A stretch of 64,000 bases of DNA from Anaerolineaceae bacterium (lineage in GTDB: Bacteria > Chloroflexota > Anaerolineae > Aggregatilineales > Phototrophicaceae): NCBI GenBank assembly GCA_016124855.1, contig WGMX01000006.1:1-64000 (forward strand). Reading direction: 5' to 3'. This document shows, piece after piece, positions 51,759 through 61,063 of the stretch (position 1 is the first letter of the stretch; the number at the start of each line of letters is the position of its first letter). The position numbers were made by a program, and so were the translations under genes. The notes below the pieces were generated by a model, which saw nothing but the letters and a program-made list of their open reading frames with translations, was not told where the DNA came from and made no database searches.

Positions 51759-54492
51759 TGCCGGTTTGCAGCGTGATGAAATCGGCAGTTGGCGAAATCG
51801 CAACCCGTTGATTGGTCGCTGCATCGTACAAGCCGACGATTAAGCTGGCAGTCGCGGCTTTGGCATCGGCATGAAACGCGACAAGATGTTCATCAAGGAT
51901 ATATTCCCCTGTTCGCCAACCGGTCGTCGGACGTGCGCCGTTGGCAGGTAACATGTCGCTTTGTGCGAGTACCTGACCATCGGTGCTGATGAGTTGGGCG
52001 AAAACCGTATAACTGGTAAGGGTTGGCTGAGCCGCTTTCCAGACCAATGACAGCGTAAACGGTTGGCTGCGGTCGCTCATATCCCCGCTGATGGAAAATC
52101 CAACCAGCGTACCCACAGCGGGTATTTCGACGTTGATCGGTTTATCGACATTGGGCGCGTCATAAACCGCCGGAATCGACTCGATGTTGATGCTGCCGAT
52201 GACCGTACCATCCGGTAACAAGATGTTAGCTGTACCCGACCCGGCATCCAACGGAATTTGCACCTGCCGCCAATCGAGCGTCATCGTATCCCGTTCAGAA
52301 TATTCTGCTGCACCCATGCCAACCTGCCATTTGCCATCTGCCGCCACCAATTGCAAATCCGGCAAATGACCACTTCCCGACCATAACAGCGCCAGATCGA
52401 CTTTATCACCGTTACGATAGGTGGCGCCGCTTAAATTATGGGCGATGAGTTTGAGATCAGTATTCGCCACGGCCAGATCAGATTTTACGGGTAAGTCACT
52501 AACGCGGTTCACGGATACCCAATCAGAACCGGATGTTCGTGTTATAGGAAGTTGCAAATCCGGGCGTGTTTGACCGTCGGCAGTCGTCAGAGCATAACCG
52601 GAAGGCTGCGCTTGTTCATCATAAAGACGGATATGAAGCGTGTAATCACCAGCCGCTGCACCATAAGGCAGCCGCAGCAAGGCATAAGCCGTCAACAGCG
52701 TGCCGACCGGTAACTGCGAACTGGTGCGCTGCACACGATCCGCAAATATCGCATCGGTGTGGGCAACCTCTGTGCCAAACTGATTTTGGATGCTCACTGC
52801 CGCTTTGAGGTCAACGGCTGTCGGTTGCGTCAGCGTGATTTGAATGGGTAAGCAGATGGCGCGGTCAGCACTAGCCGGTACGATGTCACCTACTGCTGAT
52901 ATTTTCGCCATGTTCAAGCGCACATCATAGGGTTTGAGGACAGACGCGTGAAGGGTTGGCGCGTGGAAAAGCAAATTCGTCATACCGTAAGCATCAAAAC
53001 GTTCCGGTTCGTTGACTGTACCATCACCCAGCAAGCAGCCCATCATGCCGCGATAATCCGCGCGTTGGGTATACCAGATGTTGAGGGCAACATCCCCTGA
53101 CTTGGGCAGCAGCGGCAAAACCGTATCAAGGTCTGCACCTTCCGGCAAGGTTATGCGTTTGGCCTTCACCCCCAAACGATCCCAATAGTAAGCCAGTTCA
53201 TAACGGTCGGCATATGACCACATTAAGGCGCTGTCGTTGGCCGTCAAATGATCGGCATAATACTGTACCATACCGCGTGCGTCGTCATGTTGATAAGTGC
53301 GGTTGGTGGTGGCGAAGTGCAGCGCGAGGATGAACGTCAGCAGGAAAAAGAACGTACTGAGTAGGGATTTGCCGGCGGAAAATCCGTACAGTAAAGGGGG
53401 TCGATGGTCAGTAGTCGATAGGCCAGCAGCGATGGCAACCAAAAGCAGCGGTGCGATCATCACAAGGTAGCGTCCATGTACTTCGTTGCCGAGGATACTC
53501 AACGCCAACCATAAGCCTGCTGTGAGGACAATCACATGCAGCACCAACCAGCGGGCGTTCGCTTTGCGCCATGGAATGAGCAGTAACGCGACAACAAAAG
53601 CGATGCCAGAAAATATCACTAGCAGCGGTTCTTGTCCGACCATCGCCCATGGGCCTGTCCATACAGACTGCCATAACCGTCCCAGTTCATTGACGGTGAA
53701 AGGTGATGTACTGGTTACGGCACTGTTGGCTTCCGAAAGGCGCAAAAAGCGGTTGACGAAATACGGCAGCCACAGCAGGCCAATGATGATTTGTCCAGCA
53801 AACCAGAGGAGAAGTACTGAGTACCGAGTACCGAGTACCGAGGAAGAAGTACTGAGTATTGAGTGCTGGGTGCTGAGAGAAGAAGGTTTTTTATGTAAGT
53901 GAATATATTTAATTAGCCATGCCAACAGTGTGACAGTATTCAGCCACAGGACGACCACCGGGCCAGTATTGTGGGCATACAGCAGCCCTAATTCAGACAA
54001 CCACAAAACGAACCACCAGCGCCAACAGTTGGTCACTGGTTTATTGGGTATCAGTTTATGCCACGCCAGCGCACACAACAGCAGCAGCAGCGCCAATAAG
54101 GTATACATGCGGGCTTCTTGCGCCGCCCACCATAACAACGGCGAGAAGGTCATTAACAAGGCAGCCATCAAACCGGCGCGCGCATCAAATAAGTGTTTCC
54201 CTAACCGATAGGCCACCGCGATGCCCAATAAGCCAAAAGCCAGTGATACCCATCGCAGCGCAAACTCGCTATCTCCAAATCCACGAGCTGCAATATTAAC
54301 GATCACATAATAAAGAGGCGGATTGGTTTTGTCCGAATCAATGGCGGCTTGGATGCCCGGTTGAACAGCAGCGTAGGCTGACCATCCCTCGTCGAACCAA
54401 ATACTTTGCGTTTGTATGTGATAGAAACGTAAAGCGGCTGCTAATAACAGGAAAGATATTACAGTTTTTTGGTTATTATTACGTTTAAGCAT
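51745..54492 (-). CDS. ArnT/PMT-type (GT39-like) membrane glycosyltransferase
   Basis: 915 residues. The N-terminus has the GT-C signature: IWFDEGWSAYAAVQPG with acidic Asp/Glu, then TNPPLYYVIVNIAAR. About 11 membrane helices reach residue 430, then a long exported beta-rich region. The loop KKPSSLSTQHSILSTS is encoded by the GTACCGAG repeat at 53811-53880 and interrupts the membrane part between helices. It is expected to transfer a sugar from a polyprenyl-phosphate donor outside the membrane. A stand-alone gene, convergent with the preceding membrane protein. Confidence 0.9.
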   Translation of the reverse strand: MLKRNNNQKTVISFLLLAAALRFYHIQTQSIWFDEGWSAYAAVQPGIQAAIDSDKTNPPLYYVIVNIAARGFGDSEFALRWVSLAFGLLGIAVAYRLGKHLFDARAGLMAALLMTFSPLLWWAAQEARMYTLLALLLLLCALAWHKLIPNKPVTNCWRWWFVLWLSELGLLYAHNTGPVVVLWLNTVTLLAWLIKYIHLHKKPSSLSTQHSILSTSSSVLGTRYSVLLLWFAGQIIIGLLWLPYFVNRFLRLSEANSAVTSTSPFTVNELGRLWQSVWTGPWAMVGQEPLLVIFSGIAFVVALLLIPWRKANARWLVLHVIVLTAGLWLALSILGNEVHGRYLVMIAPLLLVAIAAGLSTTDHRPPLLYGFSAGKSLLSTFFFLLTFILALHFATTNRTYQHDDARGMVQYYADHLTANDSALMWSYADRYELAYYWDRLGVKAKRITLPEGADLDTVLPLLPKSGDVALNIWYTQRADYRGMMGCLLGDGTVNEPERFDAYGMTNLLFHAPTLHASVLKPYDVRLNMAKISAVGDIVPASADRAICLPIQITLTQPTAVDLKAAVSIQNQFGTEVAHTDAIFADRVQRTSSQLPVGTLLTAYALLRLPYGAAAGDYTLHIRLYDEQAQPSGYALTTADGQTRPDLQLPITRTSGSDWVSVNRVSDLPVKSDLAVANTDLKLIAHNLSGATYRNGDKVDLALLWSGSGHLPDLQLVAADGKWQVGMGAAEYSERDTMTLDWRQVQIPLDAGSGTANILLPDGTVIGSINIESIPAVYDAPNVDKPINVEIPAVGTLVGFSISGDMSDRSQPFTLSLVWKAAQPTLTSYTVFAQLISTDGQVLAQSDMLPANGARPTTGWRTGEYILDEHLVAFHADAKAATASLIVGLYDAATNQRVAISPTADFITLQTGINVR
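53811..53880. repeat. GTACCGAG-type tandem repeat inside coding sequence
   Basis: Imperfect tandem units GAGTACCGAGTACCGAG and GAGTACTGAGTATTGAGTGC. The sequence shares the stretch GAGTACCGAGGAAGAA with 29545-29556 region. In frame with the GT39-like gene. Confidence 0.7.
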
Positions 54493-54556
54493 GTAAAAAG
54501 CCTAGCATGAGCGCAACGTAAAATCAATCTGCCACCCCCAAATGTGGGGCATATAC

Positions 54557-54586
54557 TTGCGAGAAGGTATCATAAGACAGTAGAAT
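54557..54586 (+). promoter_or_regulatory. possible promoter of the FHA gene
   Basis: -35 TTGCGA (54557-54562), 18-bp spacer, -10 TAGAAT (54581-54586), about 45 bp before the start codon. Confidence 0.45.
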
Positions 54587-54632
54587 ATGCACAATTGATT
54601 TTCAGCCGTCCAATAGAGAAATTTTGTCTTTT

Positions 54633-55916
54633 ATGACCGATCAACCGAAACCGAATCAGCCAGCCGCTACACCGAACACGGCGGAAACCAAGCAGACACC
54701 TCATCAGGCGCCGCCCACAAACGACAAAGCGTCCGCGTCGCAGGCGAAGGGTGGTGATTCGGATGCCAAGTCGGACAAGCCGTCTGAAACGACCAGACAG
54801 GTTGAGCCGCCAAAACCAACAGGTGACGCAAAACCGATTGAAGCGGATGCAAAACGGCCAACAGCTCCCACGTCGAGCAGCAGTTCATCTGCACCGCTAA
54901 ATTCTCCCAGTGCGCCAACGGTTCCGTCCAAACCCGCGAGTATGAGCGGTTCAGAGCCGAAACCGGCATCTGCATCGACCGAACAAACTGCGCCTAAGCC
55001 GCCTGCTGCACCGGCACAGCCAACCGCGCCGACCGAGCAAACTGCGCCCAAGCCAGCCTCTGCATCGACCGAGCAGACTGCGCCTAAGCCGCCTGCTGCA
55101 CCGACGCAGCCAACCGCGCCTAAACCTGCCGAATCGTCTGCTGCTCCAGCGAGCCCCAGCCCTGCCAGTCCGGCACAAAAGCCAGCCGAGCCGCCCGCAG
55201 CGTCGAATACAACGGTACCGATGCCGCCGAAGGCCGATGCTCCGGCATCCAATGTGCCACCTGCGGCAAATAAAGAAGATACCATTCCGCCGTCAAGCAA
55301 CGGCACAAAAGTCACCCAGCGCTTTACGGATCCAAGCCCTGCTGCACAGACCAGCCCCGGCACGATTTGTCCAAACTGTGGACATCGCAACCGTCCCGGA
55401 ACGCTTATTTGTGATAACTGCGGCACGAGTCTTATCAGTGGAACCAAATCGGCAGTCGGTACGCGTGATCTGGTGAGCGCCACCGAAGCCGCCGCAGCAT
55501 CGAGCGAACCGTTAATGGATGCCGCCCAATTGAATGCGGTTGAGTCAGCCGGTGGTTCACTGTTTACGGATGACATGGTGCTTCGCATCGAGATTGAAGG
55601 CGGCGCGACACCCATGCTGGTTTATCCCAAGCAGGAAATCATCCTCGGACGGCGTGACCCGAATACCGGCACACTGCCTGATGTCGACATGACCGCTTAT
55701 TCCGGTTATCGCATGGGCGTCAGCCGTACGCACGCCTCAATCCGCTTACAGGATAAACAGCTTAACCTGTCTGATCGGGGCAGCAGCAACGGCACGTTCC
55801 TCAATGGTACGCGCTTAGTCGCCCACCGTCCCTATCCGATTAAAGATGGTGACGAAATCCGCTTGGGTCAAATGGTGCTGAAGATTTACTTCCAGTCGAA
55901 CAAAAACCGTAAATAA
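54633..55916 (+). CDS. FHA-domain protein with zinc ribbon and Pro/Ala/Thr-rich linker
   Basis: 427 residues. A disordered, Pro/Ala/Thr/Lys-rich stretch (about 1-235) contains tandem 30-residue repeats (PKPPAAPAQPTAP, PKPPAAPTQPTAP). A zinc ribbon follows: ICPNCGHRNRPGTLICDNCG. The FHA domain is about 325-425: EIILGRRDPNT, GVSRTHASI, LSDRGSSNGTFLNG, DEIRLGQM. FHA domains bind phosphothreonine and usually act in Ser/Thr-kinase signalling. No kinase is nearby. The start is ATG 54633. Confidence 0.92.
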   Translation: MTDQPKPNQPAATPNTAETKQTPHQAPPTNDKASASQAKGGDSDAKSDKPSETTRQVEPPKPTGDAKPIEADAKRPTAPTSSSSSSAPLNSPSAPTVPSKPASMSGSEPKPASASTEQTAPKPPAAPAQPTAPTEQTAPKPASASTEQTAPKPPAAPTQPTAPKPAESSAAPASPSPASPAQKPAEPPAASNTTVPMPPKADAPASNVPPAANKEDTIPPSSNGTKVTQRFTDPSPAAQTSPGTICPNCGHRNRPGTLICDNCGTSLISGTKSAVGTRDLVSATEAAAASSEPLMDAAQLNAVESAGGSLFTDDMVLRIEIEGGATPMLVYPKQEIILGRRDPNTGTLPDVDMTAYSGYRMGVSRTHASIRLQDKQLNLSDRGSSNGTFLNGTRLVAHRPYPIKDGDEIRLGQMVLKIYFQSNKNRK

Positions 55917-55937
55917 AATAGAAACCCCCTCCCCAAC

Positions 55938-55960
55938 CCTCCCCCGTAAACGAGGGAGGG
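55938..55960. repeat. C/G-rich hairpin repeat, third relative
   Basis: CCCTCCCCCG-TAAA-CGAGGGAGGG, related to 29623-29646 and 30969-30992 through the flanking CCCTAACCCTCCC / GGGAGGGA arrangement. Confidence 0.6.
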
Positions 55961-55978
55961 AGCAAAATAAGTTGTTAG

Positions 55979-56007
55979 AAAAGGCGACACATTGGAGTCG
56001 CCTTTTT
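55979..56007. terminator. terminator of the FHA gene
   Basis: AAAAGGCGAC / GTCGCCTTTTT with an 8-base loop; also serves the convergent MDR gene. Confidence 0.85.
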
Positions 56008-56021
56008 GATTGATGTGTGGG

Positions 56022-56972
56022 TTAAACCCTCAACACAATCTTGCCCCGTCGCAGTTCTCGGCTTTCAGCAAAGGCATGGGCTTTATCCATATCCTTAAGG
56101 TCGAAGACCTTCGTCACCACCATTTTGAGCTTTTCCTGCTCAATCAGATTGGCGATTTCATTTAAGTGGCTTTCAACCGGACGCACCAAAATGGAAGTCG
56201 CTTTGACTTGCCGCTTTTGGGCTTCGGTCTGATCAGCCCCACCTGCAATAGACACAAATCGTCCACCGGCCTTGATCACACTCAATGACCGGTTGATCAT
56301 TTCAGGATTCCCAATGCAGTTGAGAACCATGTCCACCGGTTCGACCACATCTTCAAACCGGGTCGTCGAATAATCCACCACTTGGTCAACGCCGAGTTCT
56401 TTTAAGAAATCGACATTATTGGTCGAACCTGTTCCGATGACATAAGCACCTTTCCATGTGGCAAGCTGCACAGCCACATGGCCTACGCCGCCTGCCGCGC
56501 CTTGAATCAACAGCCGTTCGCCGCTGACGAGGTTGCCAGCTTCAAACAGCGCTTGCCACGCCGTTAACGTCACCAGCGGATAAGCCGCCGCTTCCAGCGC
56601 ATCAATATTCTTGGGCTTGAGCGCCAGTTCAGTCTGTGGCGCCGCGACATATTCGGCATAAGCTGAACCGATGCCGGGAAAGCGCACCATCCCGAAAACT
56701 TCATCACCGACTTTGAACTTGTCAGCGTTTTCGCCAAGCGCTTCCACTACGCCGGCGATATCCCAACCGATAATCAGCGGAAAGGCACTGCCATATCTGC
56801 CGGACATGCCGCTGCCCGCGCGCGTTTTCCAATCTACCGGATTAATACCCACCGCCTGAACTTTCACCAGAACCTCACCGGCAGCCGGTGATGGACGCGG
56901 CGCATCTTCATAGATTAAAACATCAGGACTGCCGTATTGATGAATACGTACAGCTTTCATGGATTCTGTCAT
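56022..56972 (-). CDS. zinc-independent MDR NAD(P)-dependent oxidoreductase
   Basis: 316 residues. It starts [19 protein letters not shown], with LIQGAAGGVGHVAVQLA as cofactor loop and DMVLNCIGNPEMINRSL after it. No zinc ligands. GAGAG lies 6 bases before ATG 56972. It resembles the tandem pair at 38442-40362 and the Qor at 14310. Predicted quinone or enone reductase. Confidence 0.93.
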   Translation of the reverse strand: MTESMKAVRIHQYGSPDVLIYEDAPRPSPAAGEVLVKVQAVGINPVDWKTRAGSGMSGRYGSAFPLIIGWDIAGVVEALGENADKFKVGDEVFGMVRFPGIGSAYAEYVAAPQTELALKPKNIDALEAAAYPLVTLTAWQALFEAGNLVSGERLLIQGAAGGVGHVAVQLATWKGAYVIGTGSTNNVDFLKELGVDQVVDYSTTRFEDVVEPVDMVLNCIGNPEMINRSLSVIKAGGRFVSIAGGADQTEAQKRQVKATSILVRPVESHLNEIANLIEQEKLKMVVTKVFDLKDMDKAHAFAESRELRRGKIVLRV

Positions 56973-57102
56973 ACATATCTCTCTTTCAAAATCAGGTCAC
57001 ACACCATCTATTTTATCGTCGTAGTCCTATCGTGATCAATCCGTCGGGCAGCCAACTAAAGATAACTCTTATACTACAACTATGGGTTGAAGGGGGATGA
57101 GT

Positions 57103-58584
57103 ATGAACATATCCGGTCGTATCGCCCGTCTAATTGAAATGCTGCTGTTCAGCCTGCTGATGGTGCCAACTGTACGCGGACAAGATATGTCCAACCAAAT
57201 TTTAGTTGCAGTCGCAAATGAAAATGGTGATCACATCATCTACACGCTCAATGTGGATAATCGTGAAAAAACTGAAATTGGCGTCATTCACAACTTTGGC
57301 AGTGAGGCTGGATGGTCGCCAGACGGAAAATACATCCATCTGTTCGATTACAACGGGTCAAGCCTGCCGTCACTCACATTGGTCGATGTTGAAACCAACC
57401 AACGCCAAACGCTCCCTGACCGGCTGGAACAAAGTCCCTGTTCACCGCCCTTCTGGTGGTCACCTGATGGTCAGCGGATAGCCTATGCTACCCAATCCGA
57501 GTCACAGATCGTTCTCAAAATCCTTAACCTCAGCAGCGGGGACATTCAAACCCTACCTGATGCAGCGCTGCCGTATGGTGAGGTTAGCTGGTCACCGGAC
57601 AGCCGTTATCTAGCCTACCGTACAGAATCACAGCCTGTTAGTGATAAGGTTGCCATCATGAATGTGGAAACGCAGCGAACCATCGTGCTGGGCATCGCAT
57701 CGTCCTATGAATTTTTACAGTGGTCGCCTAACGAAGATTTGCTTGCTTTTATCGCTACCGATTCACTACAAGCCACAATCTACAATCTGACAAATGACAC
57801 CAAACACGAATATGACGGTGACCGTATCGGAAACTGGTCGCCTGATGGAAAATATTTGACCATTTACCGCCACAATCAAAATCAAGAAACCTTACTCTCG
57901 GTCATTGATGTTCATGCCAACACAACAGTCGAATTTGATGGTGATATGAATCAAGCCTATGTCGATACGAACACCGCTTGGTCATCAGATGGACGCTATC
58001 TTGCGTTGGCATCCATCAATACGAGCAATGACTACAAACGAACCATCTATGTTGTAGATGTTGGGGCGAGAAGCAGCCAACAGTTAAAACTTGACCCGCT
58101 CCTTTTCAACAAATTTGTGTGGTCTCCGGTAAAGAACCAATTAGCCTTCGCCTCCAATCCACAGCCGGTTGAGAATGGGGATGTCTACACGGCGCTGTGG
58201 CTGTTTGACATTGATCGCCACCAGTCGCAGCAGTACAGCGTTAAAATCCCGTTCTATTTTTATGAACCAACCCTCAACTGGTCAGGTACGGGGCGTTATC
58301 TGATGATTCGGACGGACACAGGCACTGCCTTACTCGATTCAATAGCCGGCAAACTCAATCAGATGGAAAAAGACTCACAGACATTTTTCCTGCCGCGTTG
58401 GTCACCAGATGGCACACGAGTCGCGCTGAGTTCGCCCGTTCCTGCTGCCTATGACATTTATGTATTCACGCCTGAAGATAATACACTGCGAAATATCACC
58501 AACACGCCGGACGAGTCAGAAAACTTTCTCGGCTGGCGTGGTGATAAAAATGGTGAAAAGTTGAGCTTCTGCGGAGAAGGATAA
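57103..58584 (+). CDS. secreted WD40/TolB-like beta-propeller protein
   Basis: About 493 residues. A hydrophobic signal segment (about 8-27, LLFSLLMVPTVRGQ) is followed by repeated propeller blades with the marker W-S-P-D-G: GWSPDGKYIHLF, WWSPDGQRIAYA, SWSPDSRYLAYR, NWSPDGKYLTIY, AWSSDGRYLALA, RWSPDGTRVALS. ATG 57103 is chosen: AGGGGG is 6 bases upstream. The TolB-type propeller is a binding scaffold outside the membrane. Partner unknown. Monocistronic. Confidence 0.9.
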   Translation: MNISGRIARLIEMLLFSLLMVPTVRGQDMSNQILVAVANENGDHIIYTLNVDNREKTEIGVIHNFGSEAGWSPDGKYIHLFDYNGSSLPSLTLVDVETNQRQTLPDRLEQSPCSPPFWWSPDGQRIAYATQSESQIVLKILNLSSGDIQTLPDAALPYGEVSWSPDSRYLAYRTESQPVSDKVAIMNVETQRTIVLGIASSYEFLQWSPNEDLLAFIATDSLQATIYNLTNDTKHEYDGDRIGNWSPDGKYLTIYRHNQNQETLLSVIDVHANTTVEFDGDMNQAYVDTNTAWSSDGRYLALASINTSNDYKRTIYVVDVGARSSQQLKLDPLLFNKFVWSPVKNQLAFASNPQPVENGDVYTALWLFDIDRHQSQQYSVKIPFYFYEPTLNWSGTGRYLMIRTDTGTALLDSIAGKLNQMEKDSQTFFLPRWSPDGTRVALSSPVPAAYDIYVFTPEDNTLRNITNTPDESENFLGWRGDKNGEKLSFCGEG

Positions 58585-58617
58585 ACCACGAACCTTTTTG
58601 CGGTCTAAAGTTTGATT

Positions 58618-59019
58618 TTAATAACCAAGAATTGCGGCGACTTCGCTGGCAGCTTTTTTGGTCGCGCCCAAAATATATGCGAGGCGGGCATCTTTTTCAC
58701 ACAACACCGCCAGTGAAGCGCGTCCGGCGGGATAAACCACCATCACGCCATCTTCGCCTTCCATCAGCAGGCGTTCCAGTTCACCCTGCTGCAAACGCCC
58801 CAAAGTCCGCTCGGCCAGCCCGATCAACGTGGCGGACATGGCGGCTACCTGCGGGCTGCTCGTCGGGTTTTGATGCGGATTATCCTCATCACCCGGTGGA
58901 TAAGCAGAAACCAACAGACCATCATTATTAACGACCACGGCAGCCTTGATCCCATCTGCCGCACCGTTGAGTTCTTTCAGGGCGCGTTCAAGCCGGACTT
59001 CGCGAGTTTCCTGAACCAT
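58618..59019 (-). CDS. roadblock/LC7-domain protein
   Basis: 133 residues of a single roadblock/LC7 fold: ALKELNGAADGIKAAVVVNNDGLLVSAY, then LIGLAERTLGRLQQGELERLLMEGEDGVMVVYPAG and LAVLCEKDARLAYILGATK. Bacterial forms regulate small GTPases such as MglA-type or act in gliding and polarity, and are often next to them, but no GTPase is seen here. AAGG lies 9 bases before ATG 59019. Confidence 0.92.
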   Translation of the reverse strand: MVQETREVRLERALKELNGAADGIKAAVVVNNDGLLVSAYPPGDEDNPHQNPTSSPQVAAMSATLIGLAERTLGRLQQGELERLLMEGEDGVMVVYPAGRASLAVLCEKDARLAYILGATKKAASEVAAILGY

Positions 59020-59151
59020 AAAGACTGTGCCTTGCTGTTAAGCGGTTGTGTGCATCTGTAAATATAGTGTATGTGACAATCACCTTCAACAGTATAGCCT
59101 AGATTAGCTATCGGCTCAACAAAGGTTATGGATTTCGTTCAGGCGAGATGG

Positions 59152-60138
59152 TTATCGCTTAAAGGTGGCGAACACCGGCGCATGGTCAGGATAGACCGAA
59201 TCTTTCCGCCGTGTCGGGTTGTTAACGATACTGCCTGTATGGTCAACTCTGTTACCCACCTGCCAGCGCATATGAGCCAGTTCACGGTTGACGTAGATAT
59301 GATCAATCAGCTCGCCGCGATCTTCAAAAACGCGCGAAAAGCGGCGGTACTCAGGCAAATATTCAACGAGGTTATATAAGCGCGTATCCTCATGTTTGTC
59401 GGGCGCTTTAAAAGCACCACCTGAGACACTTTCATATGTGCCATAGAGTGTTTCACCCACCACCGACCGCACCTCGTCATTCATATCCCCAACCAAAACC
59501 AACGGGTCTTTGTTATTTTCGATCAAGTTCAAGACATTGAAGCGAACAAAGGTTGCCTCTGCCGCCCGCCGGATGCTGGCTGCGCCCGTATAGAGTGCCC
59601 GTTCGCGCTCATCATTGGTATCGAAACGCGGCGCACCGCTGCCGATGGCAGGAAATGACAGCAGTTTTGATTTGAGATGCGCCGTAATGACGTGAACGTT
59701 AAAACCGGCTTCGGGTGTCACAGTCGCTTTCAAGGCGCTGCGCCCCATCTCCTTAATGTCATGACCGCCAAAATCCGCCACCTTGAATGTATCGGGAAAA
59801 ACCATCCACTGCTCGACATTATTCAGCGGAAAGCGCGAGATGAGTCCGCAGCGAATGGGATGGCTGGACGAACCGCTAAGCCCAAGCGCCGAATCAATAT
59901 AACGATTGCCCAACCGCTGCTTGAGGTCATCGAAGGCTTGCGGCTCACCTATCTCTTGCAGCGCGATGACATCCGGCTGTTCGCCGTTGTTCAGCGCATT
60001 CAGGATGATGGTCGCAATGTTATCTAATTTCTGCTCGTAGATAGCTTGGCTGGAAGGACGTGTCTCCTTCGGGCCGGGGTTGGGCTTAAATGTAAATAGG
60101 TTTTCAACATTCCATGACAAGATACTAAACTGTGGCAT
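59152..60138 (-). CDS. endonuclease/exonuclease/phosphatase (EEP) family protein
   Basis: 328 residues, metal-dependent EEP fold. Motifs: ILSWNVENLF (Asn), DVIALQEIGE (Glu), VITAHLKSK (His), LVGDMND (Asp-x-Asn), LIDHIYVN and DSVYPDHAPV with the catalytic Asp-His pair. Complete set, so probably active. No signal peptide. AGGAG lies 6 bases before ATG 60138. Substrate could be DNA, RNA or a phosphodiester lipid. Confidence 0.93.
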   Translation of the reverse strand: MPQFSILSWNVENLFTFKPNPGPKETRPSSQAIYEQKLDNIATIILNALNNGEQPDVIALQEIGEPQAFDDLKQRLGNRYIDSALGLSGSSSHPIRCGLISRFPLNNVEQWMVFPDTFKVADFGGHDIKEMGRSALKATVTPEAGFNVHVITAHLKSKLLSFPAIGSGAPRFDTNDERERALYTGAASIRRAAEATFVRFNVLNLIENNKDPLVLVGDMNDEVRSVVGETLYGTYESVSGGAFKAPDKHEDTRLYNLVEYLPEYRRFSRVFEDRGELIDHIYVNRELAHMRWQVGNRVDHTGSIVNNPTRRKDSVYPDHAPVFATFKR

Positions 60139-60219
60139 GGTAGACTCCTAAAACAATTTTACCTTGCCCTTTATAGTAAACTATTTTATTTTAATTACAA
60201 ACAGCCAACGCTTAACAAT

Positions 60220-60969
60220 CTAGCGCTTCTTTGCCGCGTATTCGTTGGCAAAGGTCGCCAGCAGATAACGCTCATCCTCGGTCAAATCAGCCTTGAGCAG
60301 CAAATCGGGCCGCTGCTGCCACGTTCGGCGCAAGCCCTGTTCACGCCGCCATTTCGCCACTTTAGCGTGATCGCCTTCTTGCAAAACCTGCGGCACAGTC
60401 AATCCACGCCATTCCGGTGGACGGGTATAATGCGGACCTTCGAGGATGCCATCAGCGTGGCTATCGGCGTCAGCCGCCCCTTCCGCCCCCAACACGCCGG
60501 GGATATGCCGGATGACCGCATCAATGATGACCATCGCCGGAAGTTCGCCGCCCGTCAACACAAAATCGCCGATGCTAATTTCGTCGGTGATAATCAGTTC
60601 GCGCACACGGTCATCAATCCCTTCATAACGACCACACACCAAAATGATCTGTTCGTGCTGCGCCAGTTCTTTGGCGATGTCATGCGAAAAAACACGTCCC
60701 TGCGGGGTCATCATAATCACCGGTGTTCCGGCAGGCGCATCCACCAGAGCTGCCTCAACCGCTTTGGCGACCGGTTCGGCCTTCATAATCATGCCACCGC
60801 CGCCGCCATACGGAATATCGTCGGCTTTATGATGTTTATCGGTGGTGTAATCGCGAATATCATGCAAACGCAAATCCAGCAGATGATGGTCGCGGGCTTT
60901 CCATAACATGCTCTCGGTCATCGGGCCTTCAAACATCGCCGGAAACAAAGTCAAAACGTCAATACGCAT
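60220..60969 (-). CDS. trmD: tRNA (guanine-37-N1)-methyltransferase
   Basis: 249 residues. TrmD makes m1G37 in tRNA and prevents frameshifting. The SAM-binding trefoil knot is visible: [33 protein letters not shown] and [13 protein letters not shown]; the N-terminus [16 protein letters not shown] is standard. Here it is not accompanied by rpsP, rimM or rplS. ATG 60969 has only a weak ribosome site. An EEP gene lies 82 bp downstream on the same strand. Confidence 0.98.
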   Translation of the reverse strand: MRIDVLTLFPAMFEGPMTESMLWKARDHHLLDLRLHDIRDYTTDKHHKADDIPYGGGGGMIMKAEPVAKAVEAALVDAPAGTPVIMMTPQGRVFSHDIAKELAQHEQIILVCGRYEGIDDRVRELIITDEISIGDFVLTGGELPAMVIIDAVIRHIPGVLGAEGAADADSHADGILEGPHYTRPPEWRGLTVPQVLQEGDHAKVAKWRREQGLRRTWQQRPDLLLKADLTEDERYLLATFANEYAAKKR

Positions 60970-61009
60970 AGGGTGGTCATATCTAAATCAAATGGATCAA
61001 ATAAGTTGG

Positions 61010-61031
61010 TAGGGGCGCACGGCTGTGCGCC
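61010..61031. repeat. GTAGGG-type hairpin repeat
   Basis: GTAGGGGCGCACGGCTGTGC followed by GCCC: stem GGGCGCAC / GTGCGCCC. A relative with the stem GGACGAGAT / ATCTCGTCC after GTA is at about 25140-25163. Confidence 0.65.
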
Positions 61032-61063
61032 CGATGCCATTTAGTGTATTCAATCATCCCGCC

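Noticed and set aside
53811-53880. Possible CRISPR-like array
   Set aside because: Units are 8-15 bp, tandem without spacers and lie inside a reading frame.
54704-55615. 303-residue minus-strand frame, Gly/Ala-rich
   Set aside because: It mirrors the low-complexity Pro/Ala/Thr linker of the FHA gene; composition, not coding, keeps it open.
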